This document shows, one piece after another, positions 27,165-35,596 of a DNA stretch of 64,000 bases. The first letter of the stretch is position 1, and each line of letters starts with the position of its first letter. The position numbers and the translations under genes were made by a program. Below the pieces are notes generated by a model that saw only the letters and a list, made by a program, of their open reading frames with translations, searched no databases and was not told the origin of the DNA. Source of the DNA: Schizochytrium sp. CCTCC M209059 (Eukaryota; Sar; Bigyra; Thraustochytrida; Thraustochytriidae); the NCBI GenBank assembly GCA_000818945.1, contig KN805385.1, positions 535,671 through 599,670 on the forward strand, given 5' to 3'.

Positions 27165-29582
27165 ATGAGGGAGAGCATGACGATCACGGCCGCTGCGGAC
27201 GGCTGTCTCTTCATGCCGCAGGGCTTTGATGCAGACGCACAGGCCATCTTTGATGTCGACGCAGACCGCGCCGCAGAAAGGCTCCTGGGTGGGGAGGGCG
27301 CCGAGGACCAAGACGATGACAAGGTCAAGGACAAGGACAACCGCGAGGAAGAGGCTGCAATCTATGAGGCAGAAACTGACGGACGACAGAAGCGCGGCCG
27401 GAGACGCAGGGCAGAAAGCGTCTCGCCTGAGTCCCGCTTAAGATCCAAAAAGAAGCTCAAGGGGTCCCCGCGCGAAGACACTCTTCAGGACCTCAACGGC
27501 GAGGCGCTGCGTGCAGCTGTGCAAACAGGGGAAGACGCAGGCAAGGCAGCAGCGACTTGGTTCAGACAGCGCGTCACAAACATGAATCTTGAGGCCTACG
27601 AACGCTGCTGGGCTCGCACCGAAAAGGCGATCAACGAGGTGATCGAATCCACGATGCGCGAAGCCTTTGCTGGTATAAGCGACTTTCTCCAAGATGCGGC
27701 GCAAGCAGACTATATGTGTATGGCTGCTCTTTCAACGGGCTTGGACGTGGGCGACCATCAAATTACCTGCGCCAAATTGTGCGCAAGCCTTCGCGAAAAT
27801 GTGTCACCTCGCCTTGCCCTCGTGGGCCCTGATGATTGCGCCACCGTGCAGACCGGAATTGAGGCCATTGTACGCAAACTCGCCGAGGGCGTCGAGGAAA
27901 GGACCTCCGGTGCATTGGACGAAACCCTAGACAGCAAAGCTACAAGACTAACGCCAGCAGGCGTCGCGCGAACCGGTTTAGGCAAACGCGTGCGAAATTC
28001 TACCTTGGTGCAGCGTCTTGAGAAAAGCTCGCGTCACCAGCAGCTCCGTCGCGGCGCTACGACCAAACGCAAACGCCGACTCAAGACTTTTCTCGAGCTC
28101 GAATCCGCGCTTGAAGTACAGTGTGCAGGACAATCGCCAGTCACATTGGTGGTCCTTGATGATGCTGAAAACATTGATGTAGCCGTGTTGCGCAGCATCA
28201 TTCGCATTCTCTTGACTTATCACGAAGACCCTATGCGCCGGCCTTTTCGCTTTGGCGTGGTTCTCGGACTCCGAAGCTCCAGTTTTCAAGGTGTCCACGG
28301 ACTGCTTTCCCGCGCCGAGACAGCGCGCATGCAAATCATGCGGTTTAAGATTGAGCAAGGGCGCGCGCTTCTCGATAAGATCACAGACGACATTCTGATG
28401 AGCTCCCGAGTGCCTCTTCGCCTCGGACCTCGGGTGCTCGACCGCCTATCCCAGGTCTTTTTGCAGGAGGAATACTCTTTTCGCTCATTCTTGCGCTCGC
28501 TTAAGGTGCTTACCATTGTGCACTTTTTGAAAACCCGCTGTGCGTACCTAAGCTGCCGGCGAGAGGGCGAGACTGTGTCGATGCTGACACCCGATGATTG
28601 CGAATATCTCCTTTCTTTGCCGAGCATGGCGCAGGAGGCGCAAAAGGTAAAAGGAAAGGGCGAGGATCAGAAATTTAAGCTCGTCATGGATCTCGTCGCG
28701 AAGCAAGAGACCAATCGTAAGGATCAGCCTGACGCCTTTAAACGACTCTTCGAAGCAAATCGCATTCTTCAGCCAAATTTGTATGCGGGTTTCCACGGCA
28801 GTATGCGTGCTGCGTATATCGAGCTTCTCAGTGACCCGAAGGTAACATGCCGTGACTTGCGTACGCGGATGGAAAAGTGTTCGTTGGACACGCTGCAGAA
28901 TCTCTTTTCGTCGTGGGGAGACGCAGACGACATCGCTGAATTTACAAGGTTGCGCAAGGCAGATCAAGAAGCCGCCGAGGCAGTGGAATCCAGTGGACGT
29001 GCCGGGACTGCAACTGCAACCGCAGCAATAGGGACGAGTTCATCTGCGACCAAGGCTGCTTCATCCCCCAGCGTGGGCGGTTTGCGTGGAGACGCTCTTC
29101 GTGCAGCGGCAATGAAGAAAAACAAGCGCATGGAGCTTTTGCAGGCTGGCATGAGTTCTGAAGACCGCGTGGGTCAACGTAGCGAGGCTCGAAAATTTCT
29201 GTTGCAGCGCTGGGAAAAGACGGTCGAGCGTGTCGTTTGCAACGGCCTGCGGCCTCTGGACGAGATCTTTTCCTTGCAAAGTGCAAAAGCGCTCAACAAG
29301 CTTCTTGCACCCTCACATCGCGACGTAGTTCTTTCTGGCCTGTCGGATCCGCGTGCGACGCACGACACGAGCGTTGCTTTTCAGATTCTTCGAGGTCATG
29401 GTCGTAGGAAACAGCTTAGCATGCTTGAATGGTATGAGGAGTTTTGTGCTGCCCAGGACGCGGGCGACGAGGCGATTCAGCGCGCGCGCTTCATGCAGGC
29501 CAGCACGGAGTTACGCCTCTTGGGTGTGTGTAAGCCTTCGGCTCGGAATGCTGCCAATGTGGTCAAGCTCGTTTTCGACTAA
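27165..29582 (+). CDS. ORC3: Origin recognition complex subunit 3 (ORC3)
   Basis: The 805-residue protein matches ORC3 in layout. A basic/acidic disordered N-terminus is followed by the ORC3 N-terminal region, with the typical 'AALSTGLDVGDHQITCAKLC' segment (family: L-TG-N--DH---F--L) and RENVSPRLALVGPDDC. Next come the AAA+-like core with TLVVLDDAENIDVAVL (Walker-B-like strand) and FRFGVVLGLRSS, helices with EEYSFRSFLRSLKVLTI, and the C-terminal winged-helix end ELRLLGVCKPSARNAANVVKLVF. Metazoan ORC3 is about 710 residues. The extra length is in the N-terminus and an Ala/Thr/Ser-rich insert near residues 600-640. ORC3 is a structural, non-ATP-binding subunit of the six-subunit complex that marks replication origins and loads MCM helicase in the nucleus. 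Start choice is uncertain, because ATGs at 27165, 27177 and 27213 are all in frame. Confidence 0.85.
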   Translation: MRESMTITAAADGCLFMPQGFDADAQAIFDVDADRAAERLLGGEGAEDQDDDKVKDKDNREEEAAIYEAETDGRQKRGRRRRAESVSPESRLRSKKKLKGSPREDTLQDLNGEALRAAVQTGEDAGKAAATWFRQRVTNMNLEAYERCWARTEKAINEVIESTMREAFAGISDFLQDAAQADYMCMAALSTGLDVGDHQITCAKLCASLRENVSPRLALVGPDDCATVQTGIEAIVRKLAEGVEERTSGALDETLDSKATRLTPAGVARTGLGKRVRNSTLVQRLEKSSRHQQLRRGATTKRKRRLKTFLELESALEVQCAGQSPVTLVVLDDAENIDVAVLRSIIRILLTYHEDPMRRPFRFGVVLGLRSSSFQGVHGLLSRAETARMQIMRFKIEQGRALLDKITDDILMSSRVPLRLGPRVLDRLSQVFLQEEYSFRSFLRSLKVLTIVHFLKTRCAYLSCRREGETVSMLTPDDCEYLLSLPSMAQEAQKVKGKGEDQKFKLVMDLVAKQETNRKDQPDAFKRLFEANRILQPNLYAGFHGSMRAAYIELLSDPKVTCRDLRTRMEKCSLDTLQNLFSSWGDADDIAEFTRLRKADQEAAEAVESSGRAGTATATAAIGTSSSATKAASSPSVGGLRGDALRAAAMKKNKRMELLQAGMSSEDRVGQRSEARKFLLQRWEKTVERVVCNGLRPLDEIFSLQSAKALNKLLAPSHRDVVLSGLSDPRATHDTSVAFQILRGHGRRKQLSMLEWYEEFCAAQDAGDEAIQRARFMQASTELRLLGVCKPSARNAANVVKLVFD

Positions 29583-30274
29583 ACTTATCGAATTAGATGT
29601 GTTGCAACCATTTGTTTTTTCAGCAGGGACAGAGGAGGTTGAGGGTGGCAGCAAAAATTGAGGTGAAGCAGAGGTAGAGAATATCGAAAATGTCATTTTA
29701 TGTTAGTTTGCCGGAATCCCACGATGAACTGGATTCAGACACCTTGAAATTTTCCACGGTTTGGATGCTTCTACTTCACCCCAAAGACGAAAACAATGGT
29801 GATGTCCTTCATCGCTTTCTTGTTGGTCACCCATTAAGTAAATCCTACTTTGTAACAATTGAAGCCATGAAAGAAAAAGGAGCCAAAGAACCCCCCTTTT
29901 GCTTCGACAGAAATCAAAGCATTACGCGCAGCCTTCTGTTTGACTTCGTCAATTAACGAGACGTCAAAGGAACACAAGCCGACCTGGAGCTTCACCTGAG
30001 ACGATCCTCCATCGAATGATGCCGCGTTTCTAGACAAAATTCTGGTGGCGGAGAACAGATCCATGCTCAGAGCGGAGGGACCACCAAAATTCCACAAACG
30101 TACTATATCATGATTACGTTACTTTGAATCGCGCCCGGCACACCGTTGCAGGCAGCTGACCATAGTCTTCTAGCCCACCCTTCGCGCCTATTTTCAGGCT
30201 CACGATTTGCTGATTCATCTCCAAGCCTTGGCGTATGTATGTATACCTACCTAGGCATTTGGTCTTGGGAGGTC
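29583..30274. other. AT-richer convergent intergenic region; weak small ORF at 29690-29956
   Basis: These 692 bp separate converging genes. They have clearly lower GC than the surrounding genes. A plus-strand frame of 88 codons (29690-29956, starting ATGTCATTTTATG) and an overlapping minus-strand frame (30097-29834) are both open, but neither has recognisable domains. I do not support either as a gene above low confidence. Confidence 0.4.
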
Positions 30275-31471
30275 CTAGAGCTCCTTGGCGTTGAAGCTTC
30301 CGAGCTGCGACGCTCGGATCTTGCGATTGATCTCATCCATATCCAACTCTTGCTGGGTTTTGGCAATGAAATTGTCTCCGCCAGGCTCGCGCGACTCCGG
30401 GACTGATGGATATGGCTTGCCGCAGGCGCCCTTCATTCTTCGAATACCTTTTTGACAAAATCGTGTTTTGAGCGCGTCGAGGTCGGAGCGCATGAGATAC
30501 AGGGCCTCGACAAGATCTGTGTTGATCTCCTCAAAGACCTTGGCGCAGGCACCCTCAATGGTCTTGCACTCGAGCATGCACCGACCGACCTTGCCCTGGT
30601 CGACAAGACGAATGCGGTCATCCGTCTCGACCATGTCCAGACGGGCGATCCACTCGCCAGCCTCTTCCTTGCTCGTGCAGATCTTTTCAAGAGCATCGTC
30701 GATGCGGTCCTCGCTGATCTTGGTGTTGGGGAACTTGGCCCGCAGCGCCGCAGTTTGTTTCCAGGCATTCTCGACAAGGTTCTCGCAGGTCTCGCAGATA
30801 ATAAACTTGAAATCGCTGGCGACGGGCTCGGTGTCGCGCACCATGGCCATGTCGCCCATGCCGCCAAAGTCTTGCATCCCCATCACATCCCCGCCCATGC
30901 TGCCCAGCATTTGCGAGAGATCCATTTCACCGTCGCCGCCCATACCACCAAAGTCACCAAAACCGCCGGCGCCGAGGTCACCAAAGCCACCTTCGCCGCC
31001 GCCAGCTTGCTTGAGGATCTCCGCCATCTGCTCCTCGGTGAGGGACTCGGGCGGCCCATTATTGCCGTCATCCTCGCTGGCCTCATCCTGCGGATTTTGA
31101 GCCCCAAAGGCAGCTTGGCTCGGGCCGACCAGCGTGGCGAGCGCCACCGCCACGAGCACGCCCGCGACGGCCCCGCGCAGGGCCTTTTTCGCCCCGGCGC
31201 CGCGCGTCGCCAGCGTGGCCTCGCGCGCCATGCCCATCTCCTCCATCGTCTGCTCCATCTCCCGCTTCTGCGCCTGCTCCTGCTCCAGTTCCGCCCGGCG
31301 CGCAGACCCCGCCGCGCCCGTCTCCGTCTGCAGCTGCTCGCGCGCGGAGAGCCCTCTCGGCTGCCGCGATTCTGCTCTCGCCTCGAAGCCGCTCTGCGCG
31401 GCCACGATCCTCATCCTCGTAAACGTTGACGATGCTCCCATGTAGGATACGTAGTGAATGGTATACACCAT
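30275..31471 (-). CDS. Canopy (CNPY)/saposin-like ER protein
   Basis: The frame gives up to 398 residues. The C-terminal ~180 residues form a Canopy/MIR-interacting saposin-like domain with eight cysteines (226, 229, 265, 298, 302, 309, 339, 350): ICETCENLVENAW, KICTSKEEAGEW, VGRCMLECKTIEGAC, LYLMRSDLDALKTRFC. Canopy proteins act in the ER lumen as co-chaperones for receptor folding and export. A hydrophobic segment (AVAGVLVAVALATLVGPSQA, ~101-120) is internal if translation starts at 31471. Starting at the Met at 31231 (residue 81) would make it a normal cleavable signal peptide with a cut after PSQA, giving ~318 residues. Between signal and domain lies a Gly/Met/Phe-rich acidic low-complexity stretch (GGFGDLGAGGFGDFGGMGG). 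No KDEL-type tail; the protein ends NAKEL. Confidence 0.8.
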   Translation of the reverse strand: MVYTIHYVSYMGASSTFTRMRIVAAQSGFEARAESRQPRGLSAREQLQTETGAAGSARRAELEQEQAQKREMEQTMEEMGMAREATLATRGAGAKKALRGAVAGVLVAVALATLVGPSQAAFGAQNPQDEASEDDGNNGPPESLTEEQMAEILKQAGGGEGGFGDLGAGGFGDFGGMGGDGEMDLSQMLGSMGGDVMGMQDFGGMGDMAMVRDTEPVASDFKFIICETCENLVENAWKQTAALRAKFPNTKISEDRIDDALEKICTSKEEAGEWIARLDMVETDDRIRLVDQGKVGRCMLECKTIEGACAKVFEEINTDLVEALYLMRSDLDALKTRFCQKGIRRMKGACGKPYPSVPESREPGGDNFIAKTQQELDMDEINRKIRASQLGSFNAKEL

Positions 31472-32577
31472 CCCAGTAGGCGAGCTGAGGTCTAGCTAGT
31501 ATCGTACCAGTGCTATATCATAACGTCGAGGCGAGGCGGGCTTTTCTTCTGCGACGCGCGGGTCCCTCTTGGACGCCCTCTCGGACGCCATCTTGGACGC
31601 CCTCCGCGCCTCGTGGTCAGACTGGATCGTTGTGGATACGCTCGAGCTCGAGCTGCTGCTTCGCAACGGCGCGGGTGGGTGGATTAGGTGTGAGAGGGGG
31701 GGGGTGCTGACCGAGATCGAACGAAGGCCATTTCCATGGGGAAGAGCGCAACGTTGCGCATTCCGCCGCGGCATTCTCGGCGCAGCGACACAATGCGAGC
31801 GAGCGTCGATCGTGCCTGCGTTGCACGTTCGCGCGAAGTGGCAGGGCTCTTCACAGCGTCGACGTCTATCGCCGCTGAGGACGCTGCCGATGATGACGAC
31901 GATGCTGCCAAACGGCTTGCTTGGGATCGCAACCAACAAATCGATCGTGCCTGCCATCTTCTTCAGTTTCTTTCTGCGTGCTCTCGCTTGCTTGCTTGCT
32001 TGCTTGCTAAGCCCAGACTTCGCTCGCAGTTTAGGCCTCCTCGGCTCGCCTCGACCCGACTTGTGCCACTATCGACCCGACTCGACTCACAACCGCTGTC
32101 GCAGTCGAGGCTGTCCGGATCCAGGTCCGCCACGGTCCATATCAGCCAGAGGCCGCCGCGTCGCGCAAGCTCTTGCTCTTGCTTGGGCTGCTGTTGCTGT
32201 CGTAGTTGTTGTAGTAGCTGTCCCTGTCGCTCTTGTCTTGTCTTATCTTCTGTTATGTTGTCTTGTGTTATGTTGTCTTGTCTTGTGCTGTGTTGTCTTG
32301 TGTTGTCTTGTGTTGTCTTGTTACTATGATTTTGATCGCGAGGTCGACCCGACCCTGCGACCCTGGGCGGCGCCGCGCAGAACCCCAACGCGAGCGCGCC
32401 GGCGAGGCCAGCGGCGAGTCGCAGCGCAGCGCGTCGCAGCGCAGCCGCAGAGCCCGAGAGCAGCGCAGAGCGGGCCCGGCCGCGTCTGGCGGAGTCGTCG
32501 CGGCGGCGGCGCGACCCATCCTTCCACCCATCCGTCCATCCCGCGCCGCGCAAAGCGTCTCTCTCTCGCCGCGCAGG
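31472..32577. other. Divergent promoter region with GCTT and TGTCT-type microsatellites
   Basis: About 1.1 kb between divergent start codons. It contains (GCTT)n near 31986-32008 and a long degenerate array of TGTCTTGTCTTG / TGTGTTGTCT units at 32225-32330. A long open frame (31569-33230) crosses it and the next gene in another frame. Its translation is Arg/Pro/Gly-biased shadow sequence downstream and Leu/Cys/Val repeat upstream, so I do not treat it as a gene. Confidence 0.5.
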
Positions 32578-33968
32578 ATGGCCAAGGAGCGCGAGCAGCT
32601 GCAGAGGTTCGCGGCGACCGTGGGCTTCGCGTGCGCGCTGGTGGCGGCCGCCTCGGTGTACCTGGGCGGCCAGCTGCCGGTGGAGCTGGAGAAGGAGTTC
32701 GTCCGGGCCCCGCGCAAGCCCAAGAGCGTCTCGCTGCGCAAGGCCGGCGACGCTGGGAAGCGCCAGGTTTCCACCGACGCCGCCGCCGCCCCTGCCGAGG
32801 TCGACGCGGACGCCGCCGCCCCCGGGGCCGCGGACGCCGCCGCCCGCGACCCCGCGCGAGACGCGGCCGCCGCGGACGCGCAAGGAGAAGAAGCCGCCCA
32901 AGAAGACGCGCAAGGAGAAGAAGCCGCCCAAGAAGACGCCCAAGACGTCGCGCGAGACGCTCAGTCCGCGCCCCCGGCGCAGGACGCGCCTGCGCCGGAC
33001 GACGCCGGGGAGGACGACCGCGCGGGGGCCCAGGAGCAGGTGACGGTTCAGGATACCACCGTCCCCGCGACCTCCGGCGAAGACCAACAGCAGCAGCAGC
33101 AGCAGCAGCAGGAGGAGCCCGAGAAGGGGGCCGAGGTGACGTCAGCGGCGCAGGCGCAAGAGCAGGAGACCAAGGCCAAGGGAACGGAGGAGGTCAAGTC
33201 GCAGGAGACCAAGCCCGAGACCGAAGTTGAGGCCGAGACCGAGACCGAGACCGAGACCGAGGCGGCGGAGCCGCAGGGAGAGCCCCGGGTGGAGGCGGAT
33301 GTCGTGCAGGAAGAGCTGGCGAAGCGGCTCCTGCCCAAGTTCGTCGAGCTCAAGAAGGCCAAAGAATCGCGCAAGTCCACCCCGAGCGAGGTGGATTCTG
33401 ACGCCAAAAAGCTTATTGCAAAGGATCTCGAGACCTTTGCGTCCATGATCAAGGCGTCCGATGCCGCCGAGTTGGAAGAGGTCATCTCGCGGAAAGAAAT
33501 GAACCTAGACGCGCGCATCGAGTATCATACGGGTCTTCACGCGTGCGCACAGGAATTCCAAGACGTGATTGCATCTGCAATCAAAGCAAAAGACACCTTG
33601 GACGCATCCGCACAAGAAGTCCTTCGGTACCTTGTCGATCCTGACGAGGTGCACCCCGATGGCGCGGCCTTTGTCGACGTCGCTCGCGGCACATTGTTGA
33701 ATCTGCAGAGCGAGGACGCCAAGACAGAGGCAACCAAATCTGCTACGCCTGCCGACGCCAATGTCGACGCGGACGAAGGATCCTCGAACCCGGCGCTGGA
33801 GTCGGCTTCCTCCTCTCCCGGCCCTGCCGAGGACGGAGGAAAGCCCGCTGTGTCTCCATCCAGTGACCGTTCTGCTGATGCCCCTGCTTCAACGTCGAAA
33901 GCGGAGACAACATCGTCGACTGAAGCCGCTCCCGGCACTGAGTCGAACACTACTACTACTACTACTAC

Positions 33969-34000
<32 letters not shown>

Positions 34001-34053
34001 CTTCTTCTTCTTCGCGTCGCCGACGACGCAAAGGAAAGAAGTCTAAGAAATAA
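32578..34053 (+). CDS. Acidic, repeat-rich membrane-anchored protein of unknown function
   Basis: I chose the ATG at 32578 because it precedes a hydrophobic helix at residues ~12-32 (TVGFACALVAAASVYLGGQL), giving a 491-residue product with an N-terminal signal anchor or signal peptide. A long Ala/Asp/Glu/Gln-rich region follows, with repeats (QGEEAAQEDA twice), a poly-Gln run from (CAG)n and a ETETET stretch. Residues ~245-385 are helical and may fold (EELAKRLLPKFVELKKAKES, HACAQEFQDVIASAIKAKD, ALDASAQEVLRYLVDPDEV-like). The C-terminus is Thr/Ser homopolymer (from ACT and TCT microsatellites at 33949-34013) ending in a basic cluster RRRRRKGKKSKK. I do not recognise a family. Topology, an ER-facing or cytosolic tail, cannot be decided from sequence. 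Confidence 0.7.
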
Positions 34054-34332
34054 TCTAAACAATTCCACATCGAAAATCCCCCTCGTTAAATTGATAACTT
34101 ATCTGCTTCGGATAGATGAGTTGCTGCAAGCCCCAAGGCTCCTTTGCTATCTTTGCTGTCGTACTTGCTGCAAGCCCGGATCTCCTTTTCCTTGCACAGG
34201 AAAAATATCCGTTGAGTGAAAAAGGCATTGGCAGGTTGACAGTCAGTGGGAACTTGACTAACGTTTAGATTGAGCAAGCATTGCAGACGCCACCAACAAA
34301 GGGCTAAGACGCACCAAGACAGCTCGCTCTTC

Positions 34333-35418
34333 ATGACCGACGACACCAAGACGAGCGCACTGAGTGCAAGCACGGTGCACCCCCATCCGGGTGCACTGGA
34401 GGCCAAGATGCAAAAGCTTCGTGTCCAAGAGCTCACGCACGCCCACCGTCTCCAGCAAGCTGCTCGCTCAGGGCCAAGAAGACCAATCGGCGCCAAACGC
34501 CCGAGAAGGGAGCTACGATTTTCGGGCTCAGTCTTTCCACAGGACCCGTGGCGGCGCGCACCTTTCAAAGGGCATCGCGAGATCTCCTCAGGGGCACGAT
34601 CACGAGCTGCAGTCTCGACACGTCCCCAAAGTAATAGCAGCACCAGCAACAACAACAGCAACCACGGACGAATTTTGCAGGTGCCTGACATTACCGAGCC
34701 CGCCGGCGAAGGATCTGAGAGAGACGCGTTCAGATCTGCTTCGCTGGCGTGCGAAATGGTCTTTCGCGAGGCAAAGAATGCCCTAGAGCTGCAACAGGAC
34801 GACTCGAGCGAGAGAAAGCCCAACACAGATTTCATCTCGATATGTTGCCGTGTGCTTGGGGAATTAGCACCGACTTGTGGGACCTCGCGCAGACTTGTCA
34901 CGGAGCTGCGCGAAGAATTCGCACGACATATTTATGCCGACTTTGCCAAGCCGGCACCAGGTCGAACGACGCTCTGTCAACAACCTTACTTTGAAATTGT
35001 CGACAGTCACAAGGCACAAGTCGAAGATCTGCTACAGGAAACAGCGCGACAGCGTGAACAAATTCAGCAAGAGATTGCTCGCCGCAGAGACACTGAGCTC
35101 GTCCTTCAGCGTCTTAGCTCGCAACTGAGCGAACGGGACCGCGCTTTGCAGGATACACGTGAGGCGTTGGCGCGTCTCGTGCATTCCACCGAGGCATCAC
35201 GGGACAACTACAATCGGATGCGGCAAGATCATGAGGACATTGCGCGAGAGTTGCAGGTTGTTGTTCGGGCCAAGGAAGAGGCGGAATTAGAATCTCAGCA
35301 AAAGATCGAGATTCACCAAATCCGGCTTGCCCAGCTCGCTGCGGACCTCAACAAGGCGCTACAGGAACTCAAGCAAAAGAACGAGGAGATTCATCGTCTT
35401 AAAGTGGTGCAGCGCTGA
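34333..35418 (+). CDS. Coiled-coil protein, possibly TSNAXIP1-like
   Basis: From ATG 34333 the product is 361 residues. The first ~130 residues are disordered. A helical region (TDFISICCRVLGELAPTCGT, RRLVTELREEFARHIYADF) is followed by a long coiled coil to the end (QLSERDRALQDTREALARLV, LAADLNKALQELKQKNEEIH). The arrangement, a short conserved helical head feeding into a coil, resembles the TSNAXIP1 N-terminal family found in ciliated cells, but the match is weak. The frame is open upstream to 34270. A CTAAC and TTTAG just before 34269 look like an intron end, so a small upstream exon (for example from an ATG near 34118) is possible. It converges with the large LRR gene 178 bp downstream. 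Confidence 0.65.
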   Translation: MTDDTKTSALSASTVHPHPGALEAKMQKLRVQELTHAHRLQQAARSGPRRPIGAKRPRRELRFSGSVFPQDPWRRAPFKGHREISSGARSRAAVSTRPQSNSSTSNNNSNHGRILQVPDITEPAGEGSERDAFRSASLACEMVFREAKNALELQQDDSSERKPNTDFISICCRVLGELAPTCGTSRRLVTELREEFARHIYADFAKPAPGRTTLCQQPYFEIVDSHKAQVEDLLQETARQREQIQQEIARRRDTELVLQRLSSQLSERDRALQDTREALARLVHSTEASRDNYNRMRQDHEDIARELQVVVRAKEEAELESQQKIEIHQIRLAQLAADLNKALQELKQKNEEIHRLKVVQR

Positions 35419-35596
35419 TCATTGAACTAACTTAAAAAAAGGTCTTTGCATTCTAGGATTTTTTTTCCTCTTCATGGGGAGAGCGGAAATCGACGCCGAA
35501 TAACGTGAAGAGAAATGAAACAACTAATGCAGTACAATTGCTTCGTTTCACTCTTCAATATGAAATCGTACTTGAGCATGCGTAATTTTGACGACG

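Noticed and set aside
29834..30097. Minus-strand 87-codon frame in the AT-rich gap
   Set aside because: It overlaps another equally plausible frame on the plus strand. No motif, no supporting signals.
31569..33230. Long open plus-strand frame (553 codons)
   Set aside because: It overlaps the membrane-anchored gene in another frame. Its translation is microsatellite-derived at the front (LLCCLVLCC) and Arg/Pro-biased behind, as expected for a GC-rich shadow.
34118..34332. Possible upstream exon of the coiled-coil gene ending near 34209 with a 59-bp intron to 34268
   Set aside because: A branch-like CTAAC and TTTAG acceptor are present and the phase fits, but the donor GTTGAG is weak and the intron would be shorter than the two confident introns. 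It is left as an alternative only.
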